From positions 79,201-143,200 of the forward strand of contig NZ_CANLRL010000004.1 in the NCBI RefSeq assembly GCF_947493595.1: a DNA stretch of 64,000 nucleotides, written 5' to 3'. Within the stretch, counting starts at the first letter, position 1; every line of letters starts with the position of its first letter. This document shows, piece after piece, positions 8,871 to 17,509 of this stretch. The translations under genes and the position numbers were made by a program. The notes beneath the pieces were generated by a model, which searched no databases, was not told the DNA's origin, and saw nothing but the letters and a program-made list of their open reading frames with translations. Source of the DNA: an uncultured Shimia sp. GTDB taxonomy: Bacteria; Pseudomonadota; Alphaproteobacteria; Rhodobacterales; Rhodobacteraceae.

Positions 8871-10022
8871 ATGCGGACTTCAAGGCGTGGGGCGGTTGAT
8901 CCCTTTATTGTGATGGATGTGATGGAAGCGGCGCGTCAGGCCGAGGCGGATGGCCGCCACATCATCCATATGGAAGTGGGTCAGCCGGGCACGGCGGCGC
9001 CGGAAGGCGCGCGCAAGGCATTGACCGACGCGATGGCAGAAGACGCCATGGGCTACACGGTGGCCTTGGGCCTGCCAGCGCTACGTGCGCGGATCGCGCA
9101 GCTCTATGGCGAGTGGTACAATGTGGACCTTGATCCCGCGCGGGTGATAGTCACGCCGGGCTCGTCAGGTGCATTTTTGCTGGCGTTCTCGGCGCTGTTT
9201 GATGCGGGGGAGCGGGTGGCCATTGGGGCGCCGGGTTATCCCAGCTATCGCCAGATTTTGAAGGCACTGAGTTTACAGTCGCTGGATGTGCAGACCGCGC
9301 CCGAGAACCGGTTGCAGCCGGTGCCAGATGATCTGCGCGCGTTGGATTTTGAGGGGCTGATGGTGGCCTCTCCAGCCAACCCTACAGGGACGATGCTCGA
9401 CAGCGCGGCCATGGGGCAGCTGATCGACCTGTGTCGGGAGAAAGAGGCGGCTTTCATCAGCGACGAGATTTACCACGGCATTGAATATGAGGCGAAGGCT
9501 GTCACGGCGCTGGAACTCACCGATGAGTGTTATGTCATCAACAGCTTTTCCAAATACTTCAGCATGACCGGCTGGCGTGTGGGCTGGATGGTTGTGCCGG
9601 AGGATCATGTGCGCAAGATCGAGCGTCTGGCGCAGAACATGTTCATTTGCGCGAGTCATGCCAGCCAGGTGGCGGCCTTGGCGGCGATGGATTGCCATGA
9701 AGAGCTTGAGGCCAATATGGCGGTCTATCGTGCCAATCGGGCATTGATGGCGGAGGGCTTGCCAAAGGCGGGGTTCACGCAGTTTGCGCCACCGGATGGG
9801 GCGTTTTATTTCTATGTGGATGTGAGCGCTTTCGCCCAGGACAGCCGGGCCTTTGCGCGGGAGCTGTTGGATGAGGCAGGGGTGGCCGCAACGCCGGGTT
9901 TGGATTTTGACCCGGTGCGCGGGCATCAGACATTGCGGTTTTCCTATGCGCGCAGCACAGCCGACATTGAAGAAGGTCTGGCGCGGCTGAAGAAGTTTAT
10001 GGCCGCCCGTGGGTTTGTCTAA
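8871..10022 (+). CDS. PLP-dependent aminotransferase, class I/II
   Basis: A 383-residue fold-type I aminotransferase of the AAT superfamily. Visible motifs are the SPANPTGT block, ISDEIYHGI with the PLP-contacting Asp and Tyr, and K228 in NSFSKYFSMTGWRVGW as Schiff-base lysine. It should move amino groups between an amino acid and a 2-oxo acid; the donor is not identifiable. ATG at 8871 has AGGA about 9 nt upstream. It is divergent from the M48 protease gene with only about 40 nt between starts, so promoters may overlap. A double-hairpin repeat follows its stop codon. Confidence 0.92.
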   Translation: MRTSRRGAVDPFIVMDVMEAARQAEADGRHIIHMEVGQPGTAAPEGARKALTDAMAEDAMGYTVALGLPALRARIAQLYGEWYNVDLDPARVIVTPGSSGAFLLAFSALFDAGERVAIGAPGYPSYRQILKALSLQSLDVQTAPENRLQPVPDDLRALDFEGLMVASPANPTGTMLDSAAMGQLIDLCREKEAAFISDEIYHGIEYEAKAVTALELTDECYVINSFSKYFSMTGWRVGWMVVPEDHVRKIERLAQNMFICASHASQVAALAAMDCHEELEANMAVYRANRALMAEGLPKAGFTQFAPPDGAFYFYVDVSAFAQDSRAFARELLDEAGVAATPGLDFDPVRGHQTLRFSYARSTADIEEGLARLKKFMAARGFV

Positions 10023-10036
10023 GGCGTAAGGTTGGC

Positions 10037-10096
10037 GGGGGCGGTGCCCCCGTCGCCAATTGGCGACTCCCCCAGGATATTTGCGGAATGAGAATG
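10037..10096 (+). repeat. Double-hairpin intergenic repeat, copy A
   Basis: First hairpin: GGGGG / CCCCC within 10037-10051. Second: GTCGCCAATTGGCGAC at 10052-10067, a perfect palindrome. A conserved tail follows (CTCCCCCAGGATATTT, then GGAATGAGAATG). It starts 15 nt after the aminotransferase stop. Related copies lie at 21134, 30353 and 45588. Confidence 0.8.
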
Positions 10097-10172
10097 CGCG
10101 GCGTGGTGAAGGGCGGCGGGCTGATGTAGAGTGCCACCAAAGAAGACGCGCAACAGCGGGCAGGGCGGCAGC

Positions 10173-11402
10173 ATGAGCAGAGTGTTTTGGGCTTTTATGG
10201 TGATGGTTTGGGCCGGAGTGGCCGCGGCGCAGGAGCGGGAGTTTTCCGCGCTTGCGCGGTTGGATGCGGCGAAAAGCGGCTTGTCAGAGGGCTGGCGCGG
10301 GGCGGCGGAACTGACTTTGAGCCTGAGCCAAGGGGTGCCCTGGCGGGTGTTCACGTTGGATGATCCCCGGCGTGTGGTGCTGGATTTCAAAGAGATTGAT
10401 TGGGAAGACCTGACGGCGGAGTCGTTTGGCACTGTGGATGGTGTGGAAACGGTGCGGTTTGGGGCGTATCGCCCCGGATGGAGCCGGATGGTGCTCGATT
10501 TGGCGCGGCCATTTGCGGTGGAAAGCGCCGGTATGACCGTGAACGACGCCACGGGGCGCGCGCAGTTAAAACTGGTACTGGCAACGAGTGATACGCTGGC
10601 GTTTGCCAAGGCCGCAGGGGCACCACATGATCCGCGCTGGGATTTACCGGAGCCTGCGGACACCACAGAAGTTGCGCGCGAGGCCCGGCCGGATTGGGCA
10701 CCAACGGTGGTGGTGATTGACCCGGGCCATGGTGGCATTGATCCCGGGGCGGAGCGTGACGGGGCGCAGGAGAAAGACCTGATGCTGCTATTTGCCCGCG
10801 AGCTGCGCGATGTGCTGCGTCGGGCGGGTGGTTTTGAGGTGGTGCTGACACGGGATGAGGATGCGTTTGTGTCACTGGAAGGGCGCGTTGCGATTGCGCA
10901 TCGGGCGCAGGCGGATGTGTTTCTCTCGTTGCATGCGGACAGTTTGAGCCAGGGCAATGCCAAGGGTGCGACGATCTATACATTGTCTGAGGAGGCCAGC
11001 GATGCGGCGTCAGCGCTTTTGGCGGAGCGCCATGATCGGGCGGATATTTTGTCTGGCGTGGACCTGTCCGGCGCGGATGATGAGGTGACCGATGTGCTGT
11101 TGGATCTGGCGCGGTTGGAGACAGAACCCCGGACCATGATGTTGGCAGAAACTTTGGTCGGCGCGTTGAAAGAAACCACCGTAAGGTTGAATCGCAAGCC
11201 GTTGAGAACCGGCGGGTTTTCGGTGTTGAAGGCGGCGGATGTGCCCTCGGTTTTGGTGGAACTTGGTTTTATGTCAAGCCAGCAGGACCTGGCCAATTTG
11301 CAGGACGCGGGGTGGCGCGCGGCGATGGCGGCGGGGTTGCGCGACGGGTTGCTGGCCTGGGTGGTCGAAGACAAGGCAGCGCGGGCGCTGGTGCGGCAAT
11401 AG
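10173..11402 (+). CDS. N-acetylmuramoyl-L-alanine amidase (AmiC type)
   Basis: A 409-residue periplasmic zinc amidase that cleaves the peptide stem from peptidoglycan glycan strands during septal wall splitting. It has a signal peptide (about 1-20), an N-terminal AMIN-like beta domain (about 45-150) and an Amidase_3 domain from about residue 183. Zinc and catalytic residues are in DPGHGG, the Glu of QEKD, SLHAD and the final ELGF glutamate. A central insertion (about 285-325) resembles the autoinhibitory helix of this family. The ATG at 10173 follows a G-rich site. In many alphaproteobacteria this gene directly precedes mrcA; here accessory genes intervene. Confidence 0.93.
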   Translation: MSRVFWAFMVMVWAGVAAAQEREFSALARLDAAKSGLSEGWRGAAELTLSLSQGVPWRVFTLDDPRRVVLDFKEIDWEDLTAESFGTVDGVETVRFGAYRPGWSRMVLDLARPFAVESAGMTVNDATGRAQLKLVLATSDTLAFAKAAGAPHDPRWDLPEPADTTEVAREARPDWAPTVVVIDPGHGGIDPGAERDGAQEKDLMLLFARELRDVLRRAGGFEVVLTRDEDAFVSLEGRVAIAHRAQADVFLSLHADSLSQGNAKGATIYTLSEEASDAASALLAERHDRADILSGVDLSGADDEVTDVLLDLARLETEPRTMMLAETLVGALKETTVRLNRKPLRTGGFSVLKAADVPSVLVELGFMSSQQDLANLQDAGWRAAMAAGLRDGLLAWVVEDKAARALVRQ

Positions 11403-11505
11403 GCGGAGCGTCGCTGGTTTCTTCGTGCTGGCGGGAAACCGCTTTCCTTTGCGCGTGAGAGTTTGTCGAGTGTGCCGTAATTGGCAGGCTAAAGGGCAGA
11501 CGGCG

Positions 11506-11937
11506 ATGCAGGAGACAGACGGGTTTCACGGGGCCAAGCTGGCGCTTTTGACCGGGGATCGCTTGGTGTCGATCCTGCGGGACAAGGACCCGGAGATCCC
11601 CTATCCGGATATGTGGGATTTGCCTGGAGGCGGGCGGGAAGGCCGTGAGAGTCCGGAAGCTTGTGTCTTGCGCGAACTGAAAGAAGAGTTGTCGCTCCCC
11701 TTGAGTGAGGCGGACCTGCGCTGGAAACGCCGGTATGTCTCTGATCTGGATGGGGAAAGCACAACCTGGTTCTTTGTCGCCGAGGTGCCAGAGTTGGACA
11801 TCAATCGCATTCGACTGGGAGCGGAAGGGCAGGCCTGGCGGATGTGGGATGTGGCGCGGTTCTTGCGGATGAGCAATGTGGTGCCCACGATGCAGACGCG
11901 GCTGTCAGACTATCTGGCGGAGCGGGAGGTGGCTTAG
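11506..11937 (+). CDS. Nudix hydrolase
   Basis: A 143-residue Nudix protein that should hydrolyse a nucleoside diphosphate linked to another group. The Nudix box is visible at about residues 43-65: GGREGRE, seven residues, then RELKEEL. The usual glycine near the end of the box is serine (ELSL), while the metal-binding glutamates are kept. The ATG at 11506 lies 103 nt after the amidase gene. Its stop codon overlaps that of the convergent FkbM methyltransferase gene by 4 nt. Substrate unknown. Confidence 0.88.
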   Translation: MQETDGFHGAKLALLTGDRLVSILRDKDPEIPYPDMWDLPGGGREGRESPEACVLRELKEELSLPLSEADLRWKRRYVSDLDGESTTWFFVAEVPELDINRIRLGAEGQAWRMWDVARFLRMSNVVPTMQTRLSDYLAEREVA

Positions 11938-12647
11938 GTCGATGCCTCAGGTTTGGGTTTGCGCACGCGCATGAAGCCCAGGGTGCGGCCGCTGCTGGTG
12001 GCGGGGTCATAGGTCATGCCGGAGCGGGACATGCAGTCCACCATCTTTTGCAAAACGTGTTTTGGATATTTGGCCATGTGGATTTCCATAACCACATGGC
12101 GCACGCATTTGGGCCAGTCCTGTTCAAACAGATGCTGCTCGGCGCCTTCGACATCCATCATCACAAAGTCCGGCTGCACAATGGCCAGCAGGTCGCTGAT
12201 GCGGGTGGCGGGGACCTCGACCATATCTTTTTCGCTGCGGCCATCCGCGACAAGACCGCCGCCCCAGAACAGCGCGCCGGCGCGAAAGGCCACGGTGTCG
12301 CCGTCATGGGAATCTCCCACAACAGCGCCATGCCACAGGTTCACGTTTTCTTGTCCGTTGCGGGCCAGCGTGTCGCGGATTTGGTCGAGCATCTGCGGGT
12401 TGGCTTCGAGGCTGGTGACATTTTCCGCCCCGGCGGCCTGAGCGCAGATGGTGGTGACATAGCCCAGGCCTGCGCCAATCTCGAGCACTTTCCAGCCGGG
12501 TTTGATGCGTTTGAGCGCGGCCGCGCTTTCCCGCCCCTCATAGTCACCTGAGGCCAGTTTGGCTTCGATTTTGGTGCCTTCGAGCCAGTCGGGCAGGCCT
12601 ACCTTGACGCCTTTGAGAGTGTATTCGGTCATCAGGGGTGTGCCCAT
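11934..12647 (-). CDS. FkbM family SAM-dependent methyltransferase
   Basis: A 237-residue class I methyltransferase. The SAM-binding motif is LEIGAGLGYVT with the acidic SLEANP ribose contact, and the FkbM-type FVMMDVEGAEQHL block follows. Such enzymes usually O-methylate sugars or natural products; the substrate here is unknown. ATG at 12647 has AGAAG upstream; an ATG at 12632 in the same frame lacks a ribosome site. The gene is divergent from the GST gene, and the region between them holds a palindrome that may control both. Confidence 0.85.
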   Translation of the reverse strand: MGTPLMTEYTLKGVKVGLPDWLEGTKIEAKLASGDYEGRESAAALKRIKPGWKVLEIGAGLGYVTTICAQAAGAENVTSLEANPQMLDQIRDTLARNGQENVNLWHGAVVGDSHDGDTVAFRAGALFWGGGLVADGRSEKDMVEVPATRISDLLAIVQPDFVMMDVEGAEQHLFEQDWPKCVRHVVMEIHMAKYPKHVLQKMVDCMSRSGMTYDPATSSGRTLGFMRVRKPKPEAST

Positions 12648-12732
12648 TTTCTTCTTTGGATGCTGCGGCGCACTGAACCATTGTCTCGGCGCGGGCGCAA
12701 GATGGTGTGCGGGGCAGAATAGACAGGCCTGT

Positions 12733-12761
12733 GTGTCAACAAATGTGACACTAAGTGTCAC
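12733..12761. promoter_or_regulatory. Candidate operator between FkbM and GST genes
   Basis: GTGACACT at 12745-12752 and AGTGTCAC at 12754-12761 form a perfect 17-bp palindrome with one central base. A third half-site GTGTCA lies at 12733-12738 in inverted orientation. Its position 47 nt before the GST start suggests repressor binding; the regulator is unknown. Confidence 0.55.
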
Positions 12762-12807
12762 CATAGGTTCTAGGTCAGACAGGCAAACACTTATTGAGGA
12801 AACGAAC

Positions 12808-13452
12808 ATGTCTGGCACACACACTCCAAACCTGACCCTATACTTTGCTCCGCGCACTCGGTCTTTTGCGGCGCTTTGGCTGTTGGAAGAACTGGGGGAG
12901 CCTTATCAGTTAGAGAGCTTTGACTTTGCCACTGGTCGACACAAGCAGGCGGATTACCTGGCGTTGAACCCGATGGGGAAAGTGCCGTTGGTGGTGGATG
13001 GCGAGACGCCGGTGCCGGAGATTGGCGCGATGGCGATTTACATCGCGGATCGTTATGTGGCGGCTGGTTTGGCGCCTGCGGCGACGGACGCGGCACGCCC
13101 TGCGTATTTGCGGTGGATGTTCTTTGCCAGTGCCATCATGGAGCCAGCTTTTGCGCAGAAGCTGTTTGGCTGGGAGGCCTCTGCGGCCACCGTGGCGTGG
13201 GGCTCCTATGAGCAGATGATGCAGGTTCTTGCGGACGGGCTGACCGAAGGGCCCTGGTTGCTTGGGGAGACGTTCTCGGCAGCGGATGTGGTTGTGGGCA
13301 ACAATCTGGTCTTTGGGCAGATGATTGGGATTATTCCGACGGATGGGCCGATTGGAGAGTACTTGGTGCGGTTGAAAGCACGTGAGGCGTTTCAACGGGC
13401 TGAGGCGATTGAGATGCGGGAAGGGGAGCGATTCCCGGTGGCTGCGGAGTAG
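12808..13452 (+). CDS. Glutathione S-transferase family protein
   Basis: A 214-residue protein with the two-domain GST fold. The N-terminal thioredoxin-like half shows the cis-proline KVPLV strand and the PEIGAMAIYIADRY segment that holds glutathione; the C-terminal half is helical with the FSAADVVVG N-capping motif. No catalytic Tyr, Ser or Cys can be assigned with confidence near the N-terminus. GAGGA lies 7 nt before ATG 12808. It is followed by MarR and hydrolase genes in the same direction, suggesting a small detoxification cluster under MarR control. Confidence 0.88.
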   Translation: MSGTHTPNLTLYFAPRTRSFAALWLLEELGEPYQLESFDFATGRHKQADYLALNPMGKVPLVVDGETPVPEIGAMAIYIADRYVAAGLAPAATDAARPAYLRWMFFASAIMEPAFAQKLFGWEASAATVAWGSYEQMMQVLADGLTEGPWLLGETFSAADVVVGNNLVFGQMIGIIPTDGPIGEYLVRLKAREAFQRAEAIEMREGERFPVAAE

Positions 13453-13546
13453 GTCAACAGAGCGATCCGTTTGAAGGTTGGGCGGCACCCCGTGTGTCGC
13501 CCTTATTTTGTTGGTGGCCGAGGTTGTGGGCGGCGCATTTCCATCC

Positions 13547-13588
13547 ATATTGACATTATGCATGTCAATATGACATTAATAATGACAT
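13547..13588 (+). promoter_or_regulatory. Candidate MarR autoregulatory operator
   Basis: ATATTGACAT at 13547-13556 and ATGTCAATAT at 13562-13571 are perfect 10-bp inverted repeats with a 5-nt spacer. TGACAT recurs at 13571-13576 and 13583-13588, the last overlapping the start codon of the marR-like gene. This layout is typical of MarR self-repression. Confidence 0.7.
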
Positions 13589-14036
13589 GGAAAAAATTGA
13601 TCGTTTATATCACCTGGTTTGGATGTCGCGGCCTTTGATGCAAGTTGCGGAACTGGCTGTGGAACAGGGGCTTGAGGGCTCCGGCCTGACGGTGCGGATG
13701 CGCGCCGTGCTTGAGATCTTGCGGGAGAAAGGCGCGCTTCCTGTGCCAGAGATTGCCCGTCATTTGGAGATTCAGCGGCAATACGTGCAAGTCATGGTCA
13801 ATGAGACGTTGGCAGAGGGGCTGACAGAACAGCGTCCCAATCCACGTCACAAAAGATCCTCGCTTCTGGTGCTGACCGACAAGGGGCAGGCGTTGATCGA
13901 CGGGGTGGTCGCGCGGGAGCGGGGGCTGCTTGAGGCCATTGGCGACGGGTTTGAGGAACAGGAGATTACCACGGCCTTGGACGTGGTGCGGCGGTTAACA
14001 GAGAGCCTAAAGGGCAAAACAGGTGGTGAGAGATGA
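13587..14036 (+). CDS. MarR family transcriptional regulator
   Basis: A 149-residue winged-helix regulator: dimerisation helices at both ends and a central HTH (about 45-95) followed by the wing (NPRHKRSSLLVLTDKG). MarR proteins are usually repressors released by small phenolic or oxidising ligands. The ATG at 13587 sits inside a repeated TGACAT motif and has no Shine-Dalgarno, so the message may be leaderless. The stop overlaps the ATG of the next gene as ATGA, indicating translational coupling with the isochorismatase-like hydrolase. Confidence 0.9.
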   Translation: MEKIDRLYHLVWMSRPLMQVAELAVEQGLEGSGLTVRMRAVLEILREKGALPVPEIARHLEIQRQYVQVMVNETLAEGLTEQRPNPRHKRSSLLVLTDKGQALIDGVVARERGLLEAIGDGFEEQEITTALDVVRRLTESLKGKTGGER

Positions 14037-14653
14037 GTGTTGTGTATGTGGTGTTTGGTGCGCTGGTGGCGGGCTTTTTGTGGCTTGTGGGAGGCGTGGT
14101 CCGGATTGGGAAGGTGAGCCCTGGGGAGCGAATTGAGGGGCGAGAGAACGCGGCGCTGATGTTGGTCGATCTGCAATCGGTGTTTTGGAATGAGGGGCCG
14201 TATTCGGAAGCAGACAAGCAGGCGGTTGCGACGGTGATCCTAGGGGAGGTTCAAGCAGCTAAAGCGAAAGGAACTCCAGTGATTGCGCTACGGCAGGAAT
14301 GGTCGTTGCCAGCGACCAAGGTGATTGCGCGTTTGACGATGAAGGGGCAGGCGGTTGCAGGAACTTCTGGTACGGAAATGGCCGCTCCATTTGTGGGATA
14401 CGCAGATCATGAGCTTGTCAAACGGGTGCAGGACGGGTTTGAAACCGGTGCGTTGGATGAGCTGTTGGCGGAGTTGAACGTAGGCGCATTGCGAATTGTT
14501 GGATTGGACTACAATTATTGCGTGGCCAAGACAGCCCTGGCGGCTGTACGCCGTGGGTATGATGTTACCGTGGTGGAGCCGGGTGTTCTGGCGGTGCAGA
14601 ACATGGCAAAAACACGCGCCGATTTGCAGAGGCAAGGCATTGCCCTGGCGTGA
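14033..14653 (+). CDS. Membrane-anchored isochorismatase-like cysteine hydrolase
   Basis: A 206-residue protein with an N-terminal membrane helix (about 3-24) followed by an isochorismatase-fold domain. Residues fitting the catalytic triad are D46 in LMLVDLQ, K130 and C163 in GLDYNYCVAK. The family hydrolyses amides such as nicotinamide or ureido compounds; the substrate is not clear. The membrane anchor is unusual for this family. The start overlaps the marR-like stop by 4 nt, so both are expressed together. The palindrome at 14739 lies between it and mrcA. Confidence 0.85.
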   Translation: MSVVYVVFGALVAGFLWLVGGVVRIGKVSPGERIEGRENAALMLVDLQSVFWNEGPYSEADKQAVATVILGEVQAAKAKGTPVIALRQEWSLPATKVIARLTMKGQAVAGTSGTEMAAPFVGYADHELVKRVQDGFETGALDELLAELNVGALRIVGLDYNYCVAKTALAAVRRGYDVTVVEPGVLAVQNMAKTRADLQRQGIALA

Positions 14654-14738
14654 TGGTGGTCAGTTGAGGTGCGATTTCCGGCAAAACCACGCGCAAGGCG
14701 CTGTTATCGCGGCAAGGTGTTTTGACCCTGCCTAAGGG

Positions 14739-14752
14739 CCTCTATATAGAGG
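14739..14752. other. 14-bp perfect palindrome upstream of mrcA
   Basis: CCTCTATATAGAGG is self-complementary, flanked by GG on one side and GGC-TTT on the other. It may act as a weak terminator of the hydrolase gene or as a protein site before mrcA. Confidence 0.4.
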
Positions 14753-14785
14753 GGCTTTGAGACGCGACTTCAGAAGGCCTCCAGC

Positions 14786-17338
14786 GTGATACGATTCATC
14801 CTTTCGTTCTTCGGCACCATTTTCACTTTTGTGACCATGGGTATTGCCGTAGTGGCGCTCTCCATTGGGGCGGTGTTCTGGATTTATGGTCAGGAATTGC
14901 CCAGCCATGAGAGCCTGGCGCAGTATAAGCCGCCAACAATCAGCCGGATTTATTCGGGTGAGGGGCACATCATCGATGAGTTTGCCAAAGAGCGCCGTCT
15001 GTTTGTGCCAGCGGATGAGATTCCGGTTCTGGTGAAAGAGGCGTTTATCTCGGCGGAAGACAAAAACTTCTACACCCACTCCGGCTATGATGCACGTGGT
15101 ATCGCGGCGGCGGCTGTAGAGGCGGTGCAGTCGCGGGGCTCCAACGTGCGCGGGGCGTCGACGATCACGCAGCAGGTGATGAAGAACTTCCTGCTCTCCG
15201 GTGATCGGAAAATTGAGCGGAAAATCAAAGAGATCATTCTGGCAACGCGGGTGGAAGACACGTTGTCCAAGGATCAGATCCTTGAGCTTTACATGAACGA
15301 GATTTTCCTCGGTCAGAACTCCTACGGTGTGGCTGCGGCGGCGCAGACCTATTTCAACAAGACGTTGGAAGAGCTGGCGCCGCATGAAGCGGCAACCCTG
15401 GCGTCGATGCCAAAGGCGCCGGGCAAGTTTCATCCTGTGCGCAACATGGATCGGGTTCTGGCACGGCGGAACTTTGTGCTCAAGGAGATGGCCGAGAACG
15501 GTGTGATCACGCAGGCGGTCTATGAGAGTGAAAAGGCGCTTCCTCTGAAGTCGGTTCAGAATGGCGACTATGAGAGCTACAAAACGGAACGGCCACCTCG
15601 TGACTATTTCACTGATGAGATCCGACGTCAGCTGAGCCGTGACTTTGGCGAAGACGAGTTTTTCTCTGGCGGTATGGCGGTGCGGTCCACGGAAGATCCG
15701 GAAATGCAGGATGTGGCGGCGCGGGCGTTGCGTCGGGCGCTGGAAAAATATGACCGCTCGCGGGGCGTATGGCGTGGCACTGGCGAGGTGTTGCCGGAAG
15801 AGGTGCTTGGCGATGAGGCGGCATGGCGCGAGGCGCTGGCCAATGTGTCTATCCCACGGGATGTGGACCTGGAAGGTCAGTGGCATCCGGCGGTGGTGCT
15901 TGAGGTTGGCAAAAACGATGCACGTATCGGCATCGAAGGTGTTGAAGATGACGACGACGGCCATTGGGTTCCAGCCAAGGACGCACAGTGGGCCCGCAAG
16001 CAGCGAGAAGACGGATCCCTTGCCAGCAAGGCCAAAGTGGCCGGCGATCTGGTGTCCAAAGGGGATGTTGTCCTTGTCAGGGCGATGACCAAAGACAGCG
16101 ACGGCAGCTTTGTGCGCTGGACCTTGCGACAGGTGCCAGAAGTGCAGGGCGGCTTTATGGCGATGGACGTGAACAACGGCCGGGTGATCGCGATGCAGGG
16201 GGGCTTCAGCTATCAGGACACGGTGTTCAACCGTGCGACGCAGGCGAAACGTCAGCCGGGCTCATCCTTTAAACCGTTTGTCTATGCCTCGGCGTTGGAC
16301 AGCGGCTATAGCCCTGCGACCATTGTGATTGACGCGCCAATTGAGATCAACACGCCCCAAGGTGTGTGGCGTCCGAAGAACTCGACCAACAAATTCTACG
16401 GCCCAACCCCATTGCGGACCGGCATCGAAATGAGCCGGAACCTGATGACCATTCGTTTGGCGCAGGAAGTTGGGATGGAAACCGTGGCACGTTATGCGGA
16501 GCGTTTTGGGGTCTATGACAATATGGGCGCCTTCCTGGCGAACTCGCTGGGCGCGGATGAAACCACACTGTATCAGATGGTTGCGGCCTATGCGATGTTT
16601 GCCAATGGTGGTGAGCGGGTGGAGCCAACCCTGGTGGACCGGGTGCAGGACCGCTACGGCAAAACAATCTATCGTCATGACCAGCGGGAGTGTACCGACT
16701 GTCTGGATCCAAGCGTGCCGGAGAGCCGGGGGCCACGGATTGTGACCAACCGTGAGCGCGTGATGGATGCGATCACCGCTTATCAGCTGACCTCGATGAT
16801 GCAGGGTGTTGTGACACGAGGGACAGCCTCTAGCCAGATCAAGCTGCCGGTGCCTGTCGCAGGTAAGACCGGGACCACCAACGAAGCCAAAGACGTGTGG
16901 TTTGTGGGCTTTACCAGCAACATCGTGGCGGGCTGCTACATCGGGCATGACCGCCCGCGCCCGCTTGGGCGTGGCACCTACGGCGGTACCACCTGTGGTC
17001 CGGTGTTCCAGGAGTTCATGAAAGAGGCGATCAAGAAATACGGTGGCGGGAAATTTCGCGTACCGCCGGGTGGCCACTTCATCAAGATCGACCGCTACAC
17101 CGGTGCGCGTCTGGACAATGATGCCAGCGGCGCCAGCGTTGTGGCAGAGTACTTCCGTGACGGCGAAGAGCCGATCTTTGGTATCGCCTATGACGGTGGT
17201 TTTGCCATGGGCAGCAACCTGCCGCTGGTGGAGGAAGTTCAATCGGCTGGCCGTCAGGTGACGACCTCCTCAGGCGGCACTGGGGTTGTCGGGCCGAAGG
17301 CGGACTTTGGCACGGTAAGCTCTGGTGGGCTGTACTAA
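14786..17338 (+). CDS. mrcA: Penicillin-binding protein 1A (bifunctional class A PBP)
   Basis: An 850-residue inner-membrane enzyme that polymerises and cross-links peptidoglycan. After a membrane anchor (about 5-30) comes the GT51 transglycosylase with EDKNFYTH and RGASTITQQ, then an OB-like insert, then the transpeptidase with nucleophile serine in GSSFKPF, an SRN motif and KTGTTN. GTG at 14786 is the start, with AGAAGG 8 nt upstream. A strong terminator follows. In many alphaproteobacteria it sits between the amidase and prfB; here both junctions carry extra genes. Confidence 0.96.
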   Translation: MIRFILSFFGTIFTFVTMGIAVVALSIGAVFWIYGQELPSHESLAQYKPPTISRIYSGEGHIIDEFAKERRLFVPADEIPVLVKEAFISAEDKNFYTHSGYDARGIAAAAVEAVQSRGSNVRGASTITQQVMKNFLLSGDRKIERKIKEIILATRVEDTLSKDQILELYMNEIFLGQNSYGVAAAAQTYFNKTLEELAPHEAATLASMPKAPGKFHPVRNMDRVLARRNFVLKEMAENGVITQAVYESEKALPLKSVQNGDYESYKTERPPRDYFTDEIRRQLSRDFGEDEFFSGGMAVRSTEDPEMQDVAARALRRALEKYDRSRGVWRGTGEVLPEEVLGDEAAWREALANVSIPRDVDLEGQWHPAVVLEVGKNDARIGIEGVEDDDDGHWVPAKDAQWARKQREDGSLASKAKVAGDLVSKGDVVLVRAMTKDSDGSFVRWTLRQVPEVQGGFMAMDVNNGRVIAMQGGFSYQDTVFNRATQAKRQPGSSFKPFVYASALDSGYSPATIVIDAPIEINTPQGVWRPKNSTNKFYGPTPLRTGIEMSRNLMTIRLAQEVGMETVARYAERFGVYDNMGAFLANSLGADETTLYQMVAAYAMFANGGERVEPTLVDRVQDRYGKTIYRHDQRECTDCLDPSVPESRGPRIVTNRERVMDAITAYQLTSMMQGVVTRGTASSQIKLPVPVAGKTGTTNEAKDVWFVGFTSNIVAGCYIGHDRPRPLGRGTYGGTTCGPVFQEFMKEAIKKYGGGKFRVPPGGHFIKIDRYTGARLDNDASGASVVAEYFRDGEEPIFGIAYDGGFAMGSNLPLVEEVQSAGRQVTTSSGGTGVVGPKADFGTVSSGGLY

Positions 17339-17372
17339 GCAAAATAAGCCACTCATCGGTAAGTGAAATTTG

Positions 17373-17403
17373 AGCGGAGGTCGGAAACGGCCTCCGCTTT
17401 TTC
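17373..17403 (+). terminator. Rho-independent terminator of mrcA
   Basis: AGCGGAGGTC at 17373-17382 pairs with GGCCTCCGCT at 17389-17398 and runs into TTTTT. Confidence 0.85.
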
Positions 17404-17509
17404 GTGCAGAATGACGCAGTTCGCGCTAACGCCCTGTGCAGTTAACGAGGCGGCAATACTTGGCTCTTATGCAGGCGCAGCAAATTGCAGCCTAACAAGG
17501 ACTCCTCCA

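Noticed and set aside
14732..15964. 410-codon minus-strand frame opposite mrcA
   Set aside because: Antisense to the transglycosylase domain of PBP1A, with R/H-rich composition and no start site support.
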